A stretch of 9,485 nucleotides of DNA from JAZLIT01 sp045617525 (GCA_045617525.1 JAZLIT010000266.1:1-9485), one strand, 5' to 3'. Positions 1-6,438 are shown, numbered from the stretch's first letter. The notes: a model not told the origin generated them from the sequence alone. A program made the numbers and translations.

Positions 1-1
1 G

Positions 2-1114
2 AATAACAATAAAGAGGGAAATAGCGAGACAATACGTCATTTATTAGAACGATTAAACATTAGTCTCCATAATGTAGAACATAGTGAACAAAGTATTATT
101 CAGTTATTAAGCGATTTACAAAAACAAATTAATTACTTAGAGAATGAGAAGGCTAAAGAGACGATGGAGAGATTAAAAGAATACGAAGAAATAATTGGCT
201 TTACGGAATCAATTTATTTATATGAGCTTTATAAACTACGTTATTATCTTTTCCTTAGGGATTCTAAATTAGTAGAAAAACAATTAAGATGGCTAAATGC
301 TCACCGACAAAATTTTTCCCAACATGAGATGTGTTTACATTTATATTTTAATGCTTTAGTTTTAATATTAAGAGGTAAATACGAGGAAGCCGATATAAAT
401 CTTACTCATTTACTTCAAATACAACCAGAATTAGGGTCATTAGAAGGAGAGGTTTACTACCATTTAGCTCTAATAAAAGGGCGATTGGAGGAATCAAGCC
501 AAGCAATTATTTATGGGAGAAAAGCGCTTCAATTCTATAAGGACCAATTTAATTTTAAAAGGATTCTTTATACATTAATGTCTTTAGCACTTAATTACTC
601 TCGAGGAAAAGTGTATCATGAAGCAATCGAAATCTATGAACATCTATTGAGAAATATCGAACTATTACATCAACATCATTTATTACCTATTATATATAAC
701 AATTTAGGGGACCTATATCAAATGAAAGGGGAGTATGAAAATGCATTAGTCTATTTTGAAAAAAGCTCCTTATTGATGCCAAAGGACAGTGATAATTATC
801 TACTTTGTTTATATAACTTAGGAATTACACAATTTCGCCTAGATCAAAAGGAGGTGAGTATAAAAACCTTTACAATTCTTAAGGAAGAAGCAAAAAAGAA
901 GCAAAAATTAACTTTTAATTTATTTGCTGCTTTTTATTTATTCTTACTAAATGAAGAAAAAACGAAAGCGATGGATTTCTTAGAAGGAAAGCTAATCCCA
1001 TTTACGGCCAATAAAGAAGAGTTAAGAGAAATGCGTCAACACTTTTCTTCATTATTGGGAGATTACTATCGAACAGAAGGTAAGTTTGAAAAGGCAGTGC
1101 AATTTTATTATTAA
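2..1114 (+). CDS. RRNPP-type TPR peptide receptor / regulator (5' end outside window)
   Basis: This is probably a cytoplasmic quorum-sensing receptor that binds a re-imported oligopeptide. The reading frame is open without a stop from base 2, so the ATG at 164 is an internal Met and the true start lies left of the window. About 370 residues are visible. The first 25 or so (TIRHLLERLNISLHNVE) resemble the last helix of an N-terminal HTH_3 domain as in Rgg/PlcR/NprR, which would make it a DNA-binding member; this is inference because the recognition helix is not in the window. The rest is helical with repeated TPR-like pairs, clearest at about 436-555, 562-665, 685-780 (NNLGDLYQMKGEYENALVYF), 794-905 and 1031-1111. 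The protein stops soon after KFEKAVQFYY, inside the second helix of the last repeat, slightly early for a TPR. The secreted-peptide gene 16 bases downstream is the main contextual support. The exact subfamily is not recognised; it could also be an AimR-like or Rap-like protein. Confidence 0.8.
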   Translation, partial: NNNKEGNSETIRHLLERLNISLHNVEHSEQSIIQLLSDLQKQINYLENEKAKETMERLKEYEEIIGFTESIYLYELYKLRYYLFLRDSKLVEKQLRWLNAHRQNFSQHEMCLHLYFNALVLILRGKYEEADINLTHLLQIQPELGSLEGEVYYHLALIKGRLEESSQAIIYGRKALQFYKDQFNFKRILYTLMSLALNYSRGKVYHEAIEIYEHLLRNIELLHQHHLLPIIYNNLGDLYQMKGEYENALVYFEKSSLLMPKDSDNYLLCLYNLGITQFRLDQKEVSIKTFTILKEEAKKKQKLTFNLFAAFYLFLLNEEKTKAMDFLEGKLIPFTANKEELREMRQHFSSLLGDYYRTEGKFEKAVQFYY

Positions 1115-1121
1115 AAAACTA

Positions 1122-1127
1122 AAGGAG
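1122..1127 (+). promoter_or_regulatory. Ribosome binding site of the propeptide gene
   Basis: AAGGAG lies 3 bases before the ATG at 1131, 9 before the ATG at 1137 and 15 before the ATG at 1143. The three in-frame ATGs encode MNMNMKR. Spacing favours 1137, but 1131 is the longest start downstream of this site. The site rules out the ATG-like start at 1086, which lies inside the receptor gene. Confidence 0.7.
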
Positions 1128-1130
1128 TGT

Positions 1131-1367
1131 ATGAATATGAACATGAAACGAAATTTTGTATTAGCTAGTTTATCTATCTTAACATTGAGTGCTGCATTAA
1201 TAATTATGTCTTACCCAGTCCATCCACCGATTCTTTCTGCTTCAGAAGAACAAGTAGCGTATACTGAAATGAGTTACCCAGTCCATCCACCGATACTTTC
1301 TTATTCAGAAGGACAAGTAGCATATAGTGAAGTGAATTACCCAGTCCATCCACCGATACTGTTGTAA
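1131..1367 (+). CDS. Exported pheromone propeptide with three YPVHPPIL repeats
   Basis: A 78-residue precursor of a peptide signal, the probable partner of the TPR receptor just upstream. Residues 1-8 are positively charged (KR at 6-7). Residues 9-26 are hydrophobic (FVLASLSILTLSAALIIM), a Sec signal or membrane segment. The rest is a repeat array: MSYPVHPPILS at 26-36, MSYPVHPPILS at 47-57 and VNYPVHPPILL at 68-78, the last copy ending exactly at the C-terminus. The linkers after copies 1 and 2 follow S-x-S-E-x-Q-V-A-Y-[TS]-E. Known RRNPP peptides (Phr, PapR, NprX, AimP) are exported, cut to 5-10 residues and re-imported by the Opp permease; each repeat here is the right size for such a product. 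The start could be 1131 or 1137, giving 78 or 76 residues. Short hydrophobic proteins of this kind are often missed by gene finders. I do not recognise this peptide sequence from any characterised system. Confidence 0.82.
   Translation: MNMNMKRNFVLASLSILTLSAALIIMSYPVHPPILSASEEQVAYTEMSYPVHPPILSYSEGQVAYSEVNYPVHPPILL
1206..1364 (+). repeat. Tandem 63-bp coding repeat, 2.5 copies, in the propeptide gene
   Basis: Units lie at 1206-1268, 1269-1331 and 1332-1364, the last shortened to 33 bases before the stop codon. Each unit encodes 21 residues: the octapeptide YPVHPPIL with short flanks, then an acidic linker. The 20-base stretch TACCCAGTCCATCCACCGAT is identical in all three units, at 1212, 1275 and 1338. 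The linkers differ by scattered substitutions. The unit length is a multiple of three, so copy number could change without shifting the frame. Confidence 0.95.
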
Positions 1368-1455
1368 CATGATCAACTTTTAAAATTTAAATGCTCGGAC
1401 AAGCTGTTAAGCCAACATGAATCATCAATATAAACGAGCGCTAAACTTCAAATAG

Positions 1456-1487
1456 AACTGTCCTGAGAATATTCAGGGCAGTTTTTA
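1456..1487 (+). terminator. Rho-independent terminator after the propeptide gene
   Basis: The left arm ACTGTCCTGA (1457-1466) pairs with TCAGGGCAGT (1473-1482) through one G-T wobble, with a six-base loop, followed by a run of five T. It closes the receptor-propeptide transcription unit about 90 bases after the propeptide stop and separates it from the nos operon. Confidence 0.85.
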
Positions 1488-1874
1488 TATGTCCTAAAGT
1501 CAACTGTAAACCCACTCTTTGATTACGGGCAAAGAAGCAGGCGTGCTGTACTTCTACATAAAAAAAAGCATAAAAGTGTTTTAGGCGAGTGGAGCATTGT
1601 TCTACTTGCTTTATTCACCTTTATAGCTGTCATTTTGCTCTTGGTTTTATCGGATCATTTCTTTCGGGGATGCTAGGGAGGGTATTATTAATACCAGATG
1701 CATCTTTACATTCCACGACTATTTGAACTCGTAGCATTCTCAGCACACGAAGTATCAGGGATTAGTCCTATTCAAGTTACGATTAAAAATGAATTTTTTT
1801 CAAAGCGTGACGCCATACTAAAGTATGCAAGAGAAGTAGGATTGATGGTTGTGGCTAATATAATTGGAAAGTAA
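1488..1874 (+). pseudogene. Probable decayed gene, identity unknown
   Basis: This gene-free gap of roughly 400 bases reads as coding-like in one frame. From about 1500 the frame gives VNPLFDYGQRSRRAVLLHKK, a basic stretch, then a clear membrane segment (SIVLLALFTFIAVILLLVL) up to the stop TAG at 1674. A second stop, TAA, follows at 1689. The same frame then stays open from 1698 to 1874, encoding 58 residues that start MHLYIPRLFELVAF, continue HEVSGISPIQVTIKNEFF and end ANIIGK. The upstream part has no ATG, GTG or TTG start before the membrane segment. The AGGGAGG before the ATG at 1698 is about 15 bases away, too far to be convincing. It could be a remnant of a membrane protein that lost its start and gained stops, or the 58-residue ORF could be a small live gene. 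I do not recognise the family. Confidence 0.3.
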
Positions 1875-1887
1875 AAGTAATTATGTT

Positions 1888-1894
1888 GGAGGAG
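1888..1894 (+). promoter_or_regulatory. Ribosome binding site of nosL1
   Basis: GGAGGAG a few bases before the ATG at 1899 is the strongest ribosome binding site in the operon and fixes the start of its first gene. No convincing -35/-10 pair or FNR/CRP-type palindrome was found in the 200 bases upstream. Confidence 0.75.
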
Positions 1895-1898
1895 AATT

Positions 1899-2561
1899 AT
1901 GAAAAAACTATTGATTGTAGCACCGTTAGCACTCGCGTTATATGCTTGTGGAGATAAGGACGTAAAGGAACTTGATGGAAAGGCAGATACTTCACAAGAA
2001 GCTGTTGAAGAGAAGAAGCTTTCAATGGCTGAACAATCTGAATGGACTGTCGATGAACGTTTACAAGAGCCAACAGAGGATACAATGTGTTATATGTGCA
2101 ATATGAAAGTTTATACACGAGACCATGAACAAGGCGTCTTTTCTGCACAAGCTGTACATGAAAATGGCGAAGTGGTTTTCTATGATGACATTGGCTGTTT
2201 ATTAAACGATGAATATGTCAATAAAGTAGAGAATGAAAAGTTTGTACGTGATTATCACACGCTTAACTGGTTTAACGTTGAAGAAGCATATGCTGTGAAA
2301 ACAGAAATGAAATCACCGATGAACTGGGGCTACATTTTCTTTAAGTTTGAAGAAGATGCGAAAGCGTATATCACTGAAAACGAGCATGCTGCGATGTCAA
2401 CAATTGATGAAATTCGAACGCAAGCAATCGAGCGCCATAAGAAAAAGCAAATGAAGAATGGCGAAGGGCATAGTCATGGAGATAATCACGACCATTCGAA
2501 CGAAGAAAATTCTTCTAATGGTCACCAAGAAAATATGTCTTCAGATGAATCCCACGAGTAA
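1899..2561 (+). CDS. nosL: NosL-type copper-binding lipoprotein with His-rich tail
   Basis: A membrane-anchored copper chaperone of 220 residues, first gene of the nos operon. Residues 1-17 are a lipoprotein signal with lipobox LYAC (Cys17). The NosL core has CYMCNM at 64-69 (Cys64, Cys67, Met69), the Asp-Asp-x-Gly-Cys motif at 96-100, and SPMNWG at 139-144, which recurs in the second NosL. In characterised NosL these Cys and Met residues bind Cu(I), which is passed to NosD for assembly of the copper centres of nitrous oxide reductase. Two features are unusual. The family's CxxCGM is CxxCNM here. After the domain there is a hydrophilic tail (180-220) with seven His, including HSHGDNHDH, absent from the second NosL and likely to bind metal. 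The stop overlaps the nosD start by one base (TAATG). Confidence 0.88.
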   Translation: MKKLLIVAPLALALYACGDKDVKELDGKADTSQEAVEEKKLSMAEQSEWTVDERLQEPTEDTMCYMCNMKVYTRDHEQGVFSAQAVHENGEVVFYDDIGCLLNDEYVNKVENEKFVRDYHTLNWFNVEEAYAVKTEMKSPMNWGYIFFKFEEDAKAYITENEHAAMSTIDEIRTQAIERHKKKQMKNGEGHSHGDNHDHSNEENSSNGHQENMSSDESHE

Positions 2562-3907
2562 TGATATCAATAAAAAACTGGATGATTGCCGCTGTCTGTG
2601 GCGTAGTAGTAGGAGTAGGAGTTTTCACACCGCTTGTTGCAGAAGCGGATTCAGAACATCAGCATGAATCGCCAAATTTTTTGCAACCGAAAAAACCGGC
2701 AACGGGTGAAAAAAGCCAGTTGCAAAAATTAATAGATCGTACAGAACCAGGAGGCACGCTTTTCTTAGAAGGGCGTGTTTATCGTGGTTCTATGTCGATT
2801 ACAAAGCCGATTACAATAATTGGAGTGGACGGAACTGAGATTCATTCACTCGCAACAACTTTAACAATTTCAGACACAGAAAATGTCGTGTTGAAGAATA
2901 TCGGTTTTCAAGCAGAGGATACAGCCATTGTCGTAAGTAATGTCCAAAATGTTAACTTAACCAATATTCAAATTGAAGAATCGATGGCGGGTATTCAAAT
3001 TATCAATAGCCAAAAGATCAGTCTACACGATGTAGATGTGTTCGGGAAAGAGGGGCATTTTTCAACAAAGGGGCACGCTGTTGCTATCTATGAATCGCAA
3101 AATTTTACAGCCACTGAGAGTGATATTGACCAAGTAATGGACGGATTTTATCTTGAAAGTGTTGATGGCATTAACTTAGGGAATAATCGTATAGAGAATA
3201 GCCGTTATGCGATGCATATGATGTATAGCGATAATATCGAGCTGTTCAATAATGAATTACTCAATAATATGACAGGCTTTATGGTGATGATTGCGAAGAA
3301 TGTACAGATCCTTAATAATGTAGTGGCTAAAAATAATACGCTTAACAGTTTAGGGGTTTACGTATATGACGTAGAGAACGTTCGATTTGAACAAAATAAA
3401 TTACGTGAAAATACGACGGCTATGGATATACAAAACACCCGAGACATAACCGTTGAACAGAACGTATTTTCGATAAACGGGACGGTTTTACAGGTAAAGC
3501 GTTCGGAGGAATTAATCGTTCAAGACAATGAATTTCATGGCAATATTTTAGCTGTTCGTACAGATCAGCAAGGTTTCAGCTTACAAAGGAATTATTATGA
3601 TGATTATGAAGGAAAAGATTATAATGGGGACCAGATAGGGGATACCCAGTATATAGCGACGAATTCATTCGGTCAGTGGATGGTACGTAAGCCAGTATAT
3701 CAATACTTTATGGAATCCCCCAGTGTTGTGACCTTAAATATGATGGATACAGAAGTAACGGGTAACAATGCACAAGTTATTGTAGATGAATTCCCTATCA
3801 TTTTGAAAAAGCCGTTTAGTTTGGCGATAGATATTCATGTTTGGCAGTTACTTATTAGCAGTAGCCTTTTAATAGGCATGTTGATTGTAAGGAGAAGATT
3901 AAAATGA
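2561..3907 (+). CDS. nosD: NosD, copper-transfer beta-helix protein, membrane-tethered
   Basis: A 448-residue exported protein of the NosD family, which in the NosDFY complex receives copper from NosL outside the membrane and inserts it into nitrous oxide reductase. Residues 1-29 are a signal peptide (hydrophobic AAVCGVVVGVGVF, then LVAEADS). A His-containing stretch, EHQHE, follows. About 65-370 is a right-handed parallel beta-helix made of short Asn-rich turns such as NVVLKNIGF and NNRIENSRYAMHMMYSDNIE. The characteristic NosD segment YYDDYEGKDYNGDQIGDT is at 345-362. Residues 428-443 form a C-terminal transmembrane helix followed by RRRLK, so the protein is anchored rather than freely soluble, as expected in a Gram-positive. 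The start at 2561 has no clear ribosome binding site but overlaps the nosL1 stop, so translation is probably coupled; Met8 is an alternative. Confidence 0.92.
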   Translation: MISIKNWMIAAVCGVVVGVGVFTPLVAEADSEHQHESPNFLQPKKPATGEKSQLQKLIDRTEPGGTLFLEGRVYRGSMSITKPITIIGVDGTEIHSLATTLTISDTENVVLKNIGFQAEDTAIVVSNVQNVNLTNIQIEESMAGIQIINSQKISLHDVDVFGKEGHFSTKGHAVAIYESQNFTATESDIDQVMDGFYLESVDGINLGNNRIENSRYAMHMMYSDNIELFNNELLNNMTGFMVMIAKNVQILNNVVAKNNTLNSLGVYVYDVENVRFEQNKLRENTTAMDIQNTRDITVEQNVFSINGTVLQVKRSEELIVQDNEFHGNILAVRTDQQGFSLQRNYYDDYEGKDYNGDQIGDTQYIATNSFGQWMVRKPVYQYFMESPSVVTLNMMDTEVTGNNAQVIVDEFPIILKKPFSLAIDIHVWQLLISSSLLIGMLIVRRRLK

Positions 3908-4362
3908 AATTATTTAATTGGATTTTGTTGACTGTAGCGGTTTTAATTTTAGCGGCATGTAGTGAAAAGACGTATGAACCGAGAGAAATCAACCCAGAGA
4001 CAGATGTCTGCTACATGTGCAATATGAGTATTACACATGTGGATTATGCAGCACAGGTTGTGTTGAAAAATGGTGACCATGTGGCCTTTGATGATTTAGG
4101 TTGCTTAATGGAGTATGTATTAGAACAGGGGAAAGATAAAATTGGTGCTGGCTTTATTCGAGATACGAATTCTTCAAAATGGTTGAATATTGAAGAAGCT
4201 GTTTATGTGTATTCTAAAGAATATTGGACTCCTATGAATTATGGAGTACTTGCATTTAGTTCACATGAGGAAGCAAGCGATTATATACAGGAACAACCAG
4301 GTGAAATTGTTGCTTACGAGGAGCTCCTTACATTTAATTGGGGAGTACATGAGCACGAATGA
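3904..4362 (+). CDS. nosL: Second NosL-type copper-binding lipoprotein
   Basis: A 152-residue lipoprotein, close to the usual NosL length, placed between nosD and nosY. The lipobox LAAC ends at Cys19. CYMCNM lies at 36-41 (Cys36, Cys39, Met41), the Asp-Asp-x-Gly-Cys motif at 63-67 and TPMNYG at 109-114. It shares all motifs with the first NosL but lacks its long linker and His-rich tail. The C-terminus, WGVHEHE, is mildly His-rich. It probably delivers Cu(I) to NosD, either alone or with NosL1; the order of action cannot be read from sequence. TAAGGAG at 3888-3894 gives good spacing to the ATG at 3904, which overlaps the nosD stop as ATGA. Confidence 0.88.
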   Translation: MKLFNWILLTVAVLILAACSEKTYEPREINPETDVCYMCNMSITHVDYAAQVVLKNGDHVAFDDLGCLMEYVLEQGKDKIGAGFIRDTNSSKWLNIEEAVYVYSKEYWTPMNYGVLAFSSHEEASDYIQEQPGEIVAYEELLTFNWGVHEHE

Positions 4363-5171
4363 GCATGCAAATGATTTTACTCGAATGCAAGCAACTTTTA
4401 CGTAGTAGATGGATACAGATTGTAACGATTTTATTTGCAATTGTTTTTACTGCGATTTTAATGATTCAACATTTAGCCTTACCAGAAACAGAGGGCTTTA
4501 CGCGTCAAACCGCTTCTTTACTTAATATTTTACTATTTTTATTACCACTGTTTATGTTAACGATTGGCAGTATGAATATAGCGAGCGATAAAGAAACGGG
4601 ATGGTTGGGACTACTTCGAACATACCCTTTAACAATGGGACGGTATGTGTTGACGAAATATATAGCCCTCTGCCTGGTTTTCACAGGAGTAAACCTGTTT
4701 GTATTTGCTGTGGCGTTTTTTGTGGGAAGTTTCTTTGGTGGGCTGAAGCTACCTTTATTTGCAATCGGCATTACAGCATTGATTTTGTTTATTTTTAATG
4801 CGGTGAGTGTATTAGTAGGGACTATGGCAAAAAGTCGCTTGCATGCACTTGCAATGGGTTTAGGGGTTTGGTCAGTAGTTAGTCTATTATTTTCTTATAT
4901 GGTGATGGCGATTGGTACTGTCACTTCTGAAAACTTTTTACAAAAGCTAGTCATTGCAACGATTCACCTCAATCCACTTGAATGGATTCGTTATGGGTAT
5001 TTTGTATTTTCCGAGCAAACGGCTGTTTTAGGACCAGCCTTTTATGGATTGTCGAAATTTTATTCTTCTCCAGTAGGGTATCTATTCTTTATTCTCATTT
5101 CTGGTCTTTGGGTTATCATTTCATTAGTTGTAGCAACAATTATTTTGAAGATTCGAGGTAAACGAGTATGA
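4359..5171 (+). CDS. nosY: NosY, ABC transporter membrane permease
   Basis: A 270-residue integral membrane protein of the ABC-2 type, the usual NosY length. Six membrane segments are visible at about 20-39, 53-76, 101-124, 131-155, 162-187 and 240-264. Between the second and third lies the charged segment SDKETGWLGLLRTYPLTMGRY, typical of NosY (ASDKEsGtL-like), which probably contacts the ATPase. NosY forms the membrane core of NosDFY and transmits ATP-driven movement to NosD. It starts inside the nosL2 stop (ATGA). The GGGAG at 4341-4345 is rather far away, so the ATG at 4365 is an alternative start that would lose two residues. Confidence 0.88.
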   Translation: MSMQMILLECKQLLRSRWIQIVTILFAIVFTAILMIQHLALPETEGFTRQTASLLNILLFLLPLFMLTIGSMNIASDKETGWLGLLRTYPLTMGRYVLTKYIALCLVFTGVNLFVFAVAFFVGSFFGGLKLPLFAIGITALILFIFNAVSVLVGTMAKSRLHALAMGLGVWSVVSLLFSYMVMAIGTVTSENFLQKLVIATIHLNPLEWIRYGYFVFSEQTAVLGPAFYGLSKFYSSPVGYLFFILISGLWVIISLVVATIILKIRGKRV

Positions 5172-5854
5172 CGGTACAACTTCAGCATGTAACGAAGGCA
5201 TTTAAAGGTGACCGAGGTATTTTTGATGTCAATTTTACGCTAAAGCCGGGTCATATTACGGCGCTTGTCGGTTCAAATGGTGCAGGGAAAAGTACGATTA
5301 TCAACATTTTAACAAATTTATTAAAACCGGATAGTGGAGCGATTATTCGCGAATCGCAAGAAGTAAGGTTTATGCCTGATGAGATTGAATTTCCTGATAC
5401 GTTAACGGCCGAGGAGATTATTCGCCTTTTAGGGAATTTAAAAAAGGTCCCAGGAAAAAGGCAAATAGAGTTATTAGAAAAAGTCGGCTTACTAGAAGCG
5501 AAAAAATTAAAGGTTGGGCAATTCTCAAAAGGAATGCGGCAACGATTAAATTTAGCACAAAGCTTAATGGGTGAAAGCCAATTTTTTATTTTAGACGAGC
5601 CCACTAATGGGTTAGATCCATTTTGGATTGCTCAGTTAAAAGCAATGCTTGGAGAAGAGCGAGACAATCAGCAAATTATCTTATTTTCTACGCATTTACT
5701 AAGTTTAGCAGAGGAAATTGCTGATCAAATTATTTTGATTCATCAAGGTCGTATTTTGGCATCAGGCGATATTAAGGACTTGTTACAAGAGGGCAACTGT
5801 CGAACACTTGAGCAATTCTGGCTACAAATAACAAAACAACAGGTAGAGCGATGA
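5168..5854 (+). CDS. nosF: NosF, ABC transporter ATPase
   Basis: A cytoplasmic ATPase of 228 residues that pairs with NosY to power NosD. Walker A is GSNGAGKST at 35-43, the signature is FSKGMRQR at 119-126, Walker B is FFILDEP at 139-145, the D-loop is GLD at 148-150 and the switch His is His176 in STH. All catalytic motifs are intact. The protein is shorter than proteobacterial NosF (about 300 residues) and ends soon after the ATPase core, so it lacks the extra C-terminal region. The start overlaps the nosY stop (ATGA), with GAGGT at 5154-5158 as ribosome binding site. The ATPase alone would be called only a generic ABC protein; the neighbours identify it as NosF. Confidence 0.87.
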   Translation: MTVQLQHVTKAFKGDRGIFDVNFTLKPGHITALVGSNGAGKSTIINILTNLLKPDSGAIIRESQEVRFMPDEIEFPDTLTAEEIIRLLGNLKKVPGKRQIELLEKVGLLEAKKLKVGQFSKGMRQRLNLAQSLMGESQFFILDEPTNGLDPFWIAQLKAMLGEERDNQQIILFSTHLLSLAEEIADQIILIHQGRILASGDIKDLLQEGNCRTLEQFWLQITKQQVER

Positions 5855-6375
5855 AAAAGTGGTTTACGATTATTTTCATTGTATCGGTTATCCTGTTTAT
5901 AGGATGGGAACTTGTTGGAACCGTAAAAGAGTCGAAAGAACGTGAGCCGGCTCGCTTGGAAAATACGATGCAAGCCACAGATTTTAGGCTTCCAATGTTA
6001 GACGGGATAGAAAAGTCACTTCAAGAGCAACAAGGGAAAATTGTTATTTTAAACTTTTGGGCTTCTTGGTGTGAACCTTGTAGAATTGAAATGCCACATT
6101 TTCAAACATTTTATGAAGAATATAATCAGGACATTGAAATTTTAGCTGTGAACGTCACAAATAAAGACAAGCTAAAAGATGTAGAAGCGTTTGTTGATGA
6201 GCATGATTTAACATTTCCAATCTTACTAGATACATCTGGGGAGATTAGTACGATGTATGGTGCTTTTGCGCTTCCATCGACAATTATAATTGACCGAGAA
6301 GGAAACATAGCTCGTGAAATCTTAGGTCCGATGGATGAAGCTTTATTACTTGAATTTATCGAGCCGTTATTATAA
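5851..6375 (+). CDS. TlpA/ResA-like membrane-anchored thiol-disulfide oxidoreductase
   Basis: A 174-residue thioredoxin-fold protein facing the outside of the membrane. Residues 4-23 form an uncleaved N-terminal anchor (FTIIFIVSVILFIGWELVG). The AhpC/TSA-like thioredoxin domain covers about 40-172. The active site WCEPC is at 73-77 (Cys74, Cys77), with the same EP dipeptide as ResA of Bacillus, and the cis-Pro loop is Leu141-Pro142. Such proteins keep cysteines reduced on cytochrome c apoproteins or on copper sites. Here the likely clients are the Cys pairs of the two NosL proteins or the CuA site of the target enzyme; this comes from the operon position. Its start overlaps the nosF stop (ATGA), and it is the last gene before the terminator. 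Confidence 0.85.
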   Translation: MKKWFTIIFIVSVILFIGWELVGTVKESKEREPARLENTMQATDFRLPMLDGIEKSLQEQQGKIVILNFWASWCEPCRIEMPHFQTFYEEYNQDIEILAVNVTNKDKLKDVEAFVDEHDLTFPILLDTSGEISTMYGAFALPSTIIIDREGNIAREILGPMDEALLLEFIEPLL

Positions 6376-6438
6376 CCAGAGGTATAGAAATATGAAAAGG
6401 ATGATTGAAAAGGTTTGGGCTAGTTAAATATGCATTGG

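Noticed and set aside
164..166. ATG at 164 as the receptor start
   Set aside because: The frame is open back to base 2 and the upstream residues resemble the end of an HTH domain, so this Met is internal.
1086..1130. Upstream start for the propeptide (15 extra residues)
   Set aside because: It lies inside the receptor gene, has no ribosome binding site and would put a basic, non-hydrophobic stretch before the signal peptide. AAGGAG at 1122-1127 supports a start at 1131 or 1137.
1206..1364. CRISPR array
   Set aside because: The regular repeats lie in frame inside a coding sequence, the spacers are themselves similar, and the unit encodes a conserved peptide.
1842..1864. Promoter (TTGATG and TATAAT) for the nos operon
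   Set aside because: The two boxes are only 11 bases apart, too close for a sigma-A promoter, and no extended -10 TG is present.
5251..5604. 117-residue ORF on the - strand
   Set aside because: It is antisense to nosF across its ATPase motifs, with low-complexity composition and no ribosome binding site.
1131..6375. Direct control of the nos operon by the quorum-sensing receptor
   Set aside because: A strong terminator and about 400 bases separate them and no shared operator could be identified. Adjacency alone is not evidence.
6376..6420. Short ORF starting at ATG near 6392 (10 residues)
   Set aside because: Too short, with only a weak upstream AGAGG, and it ends just before the terminator; nothing suggests a product.
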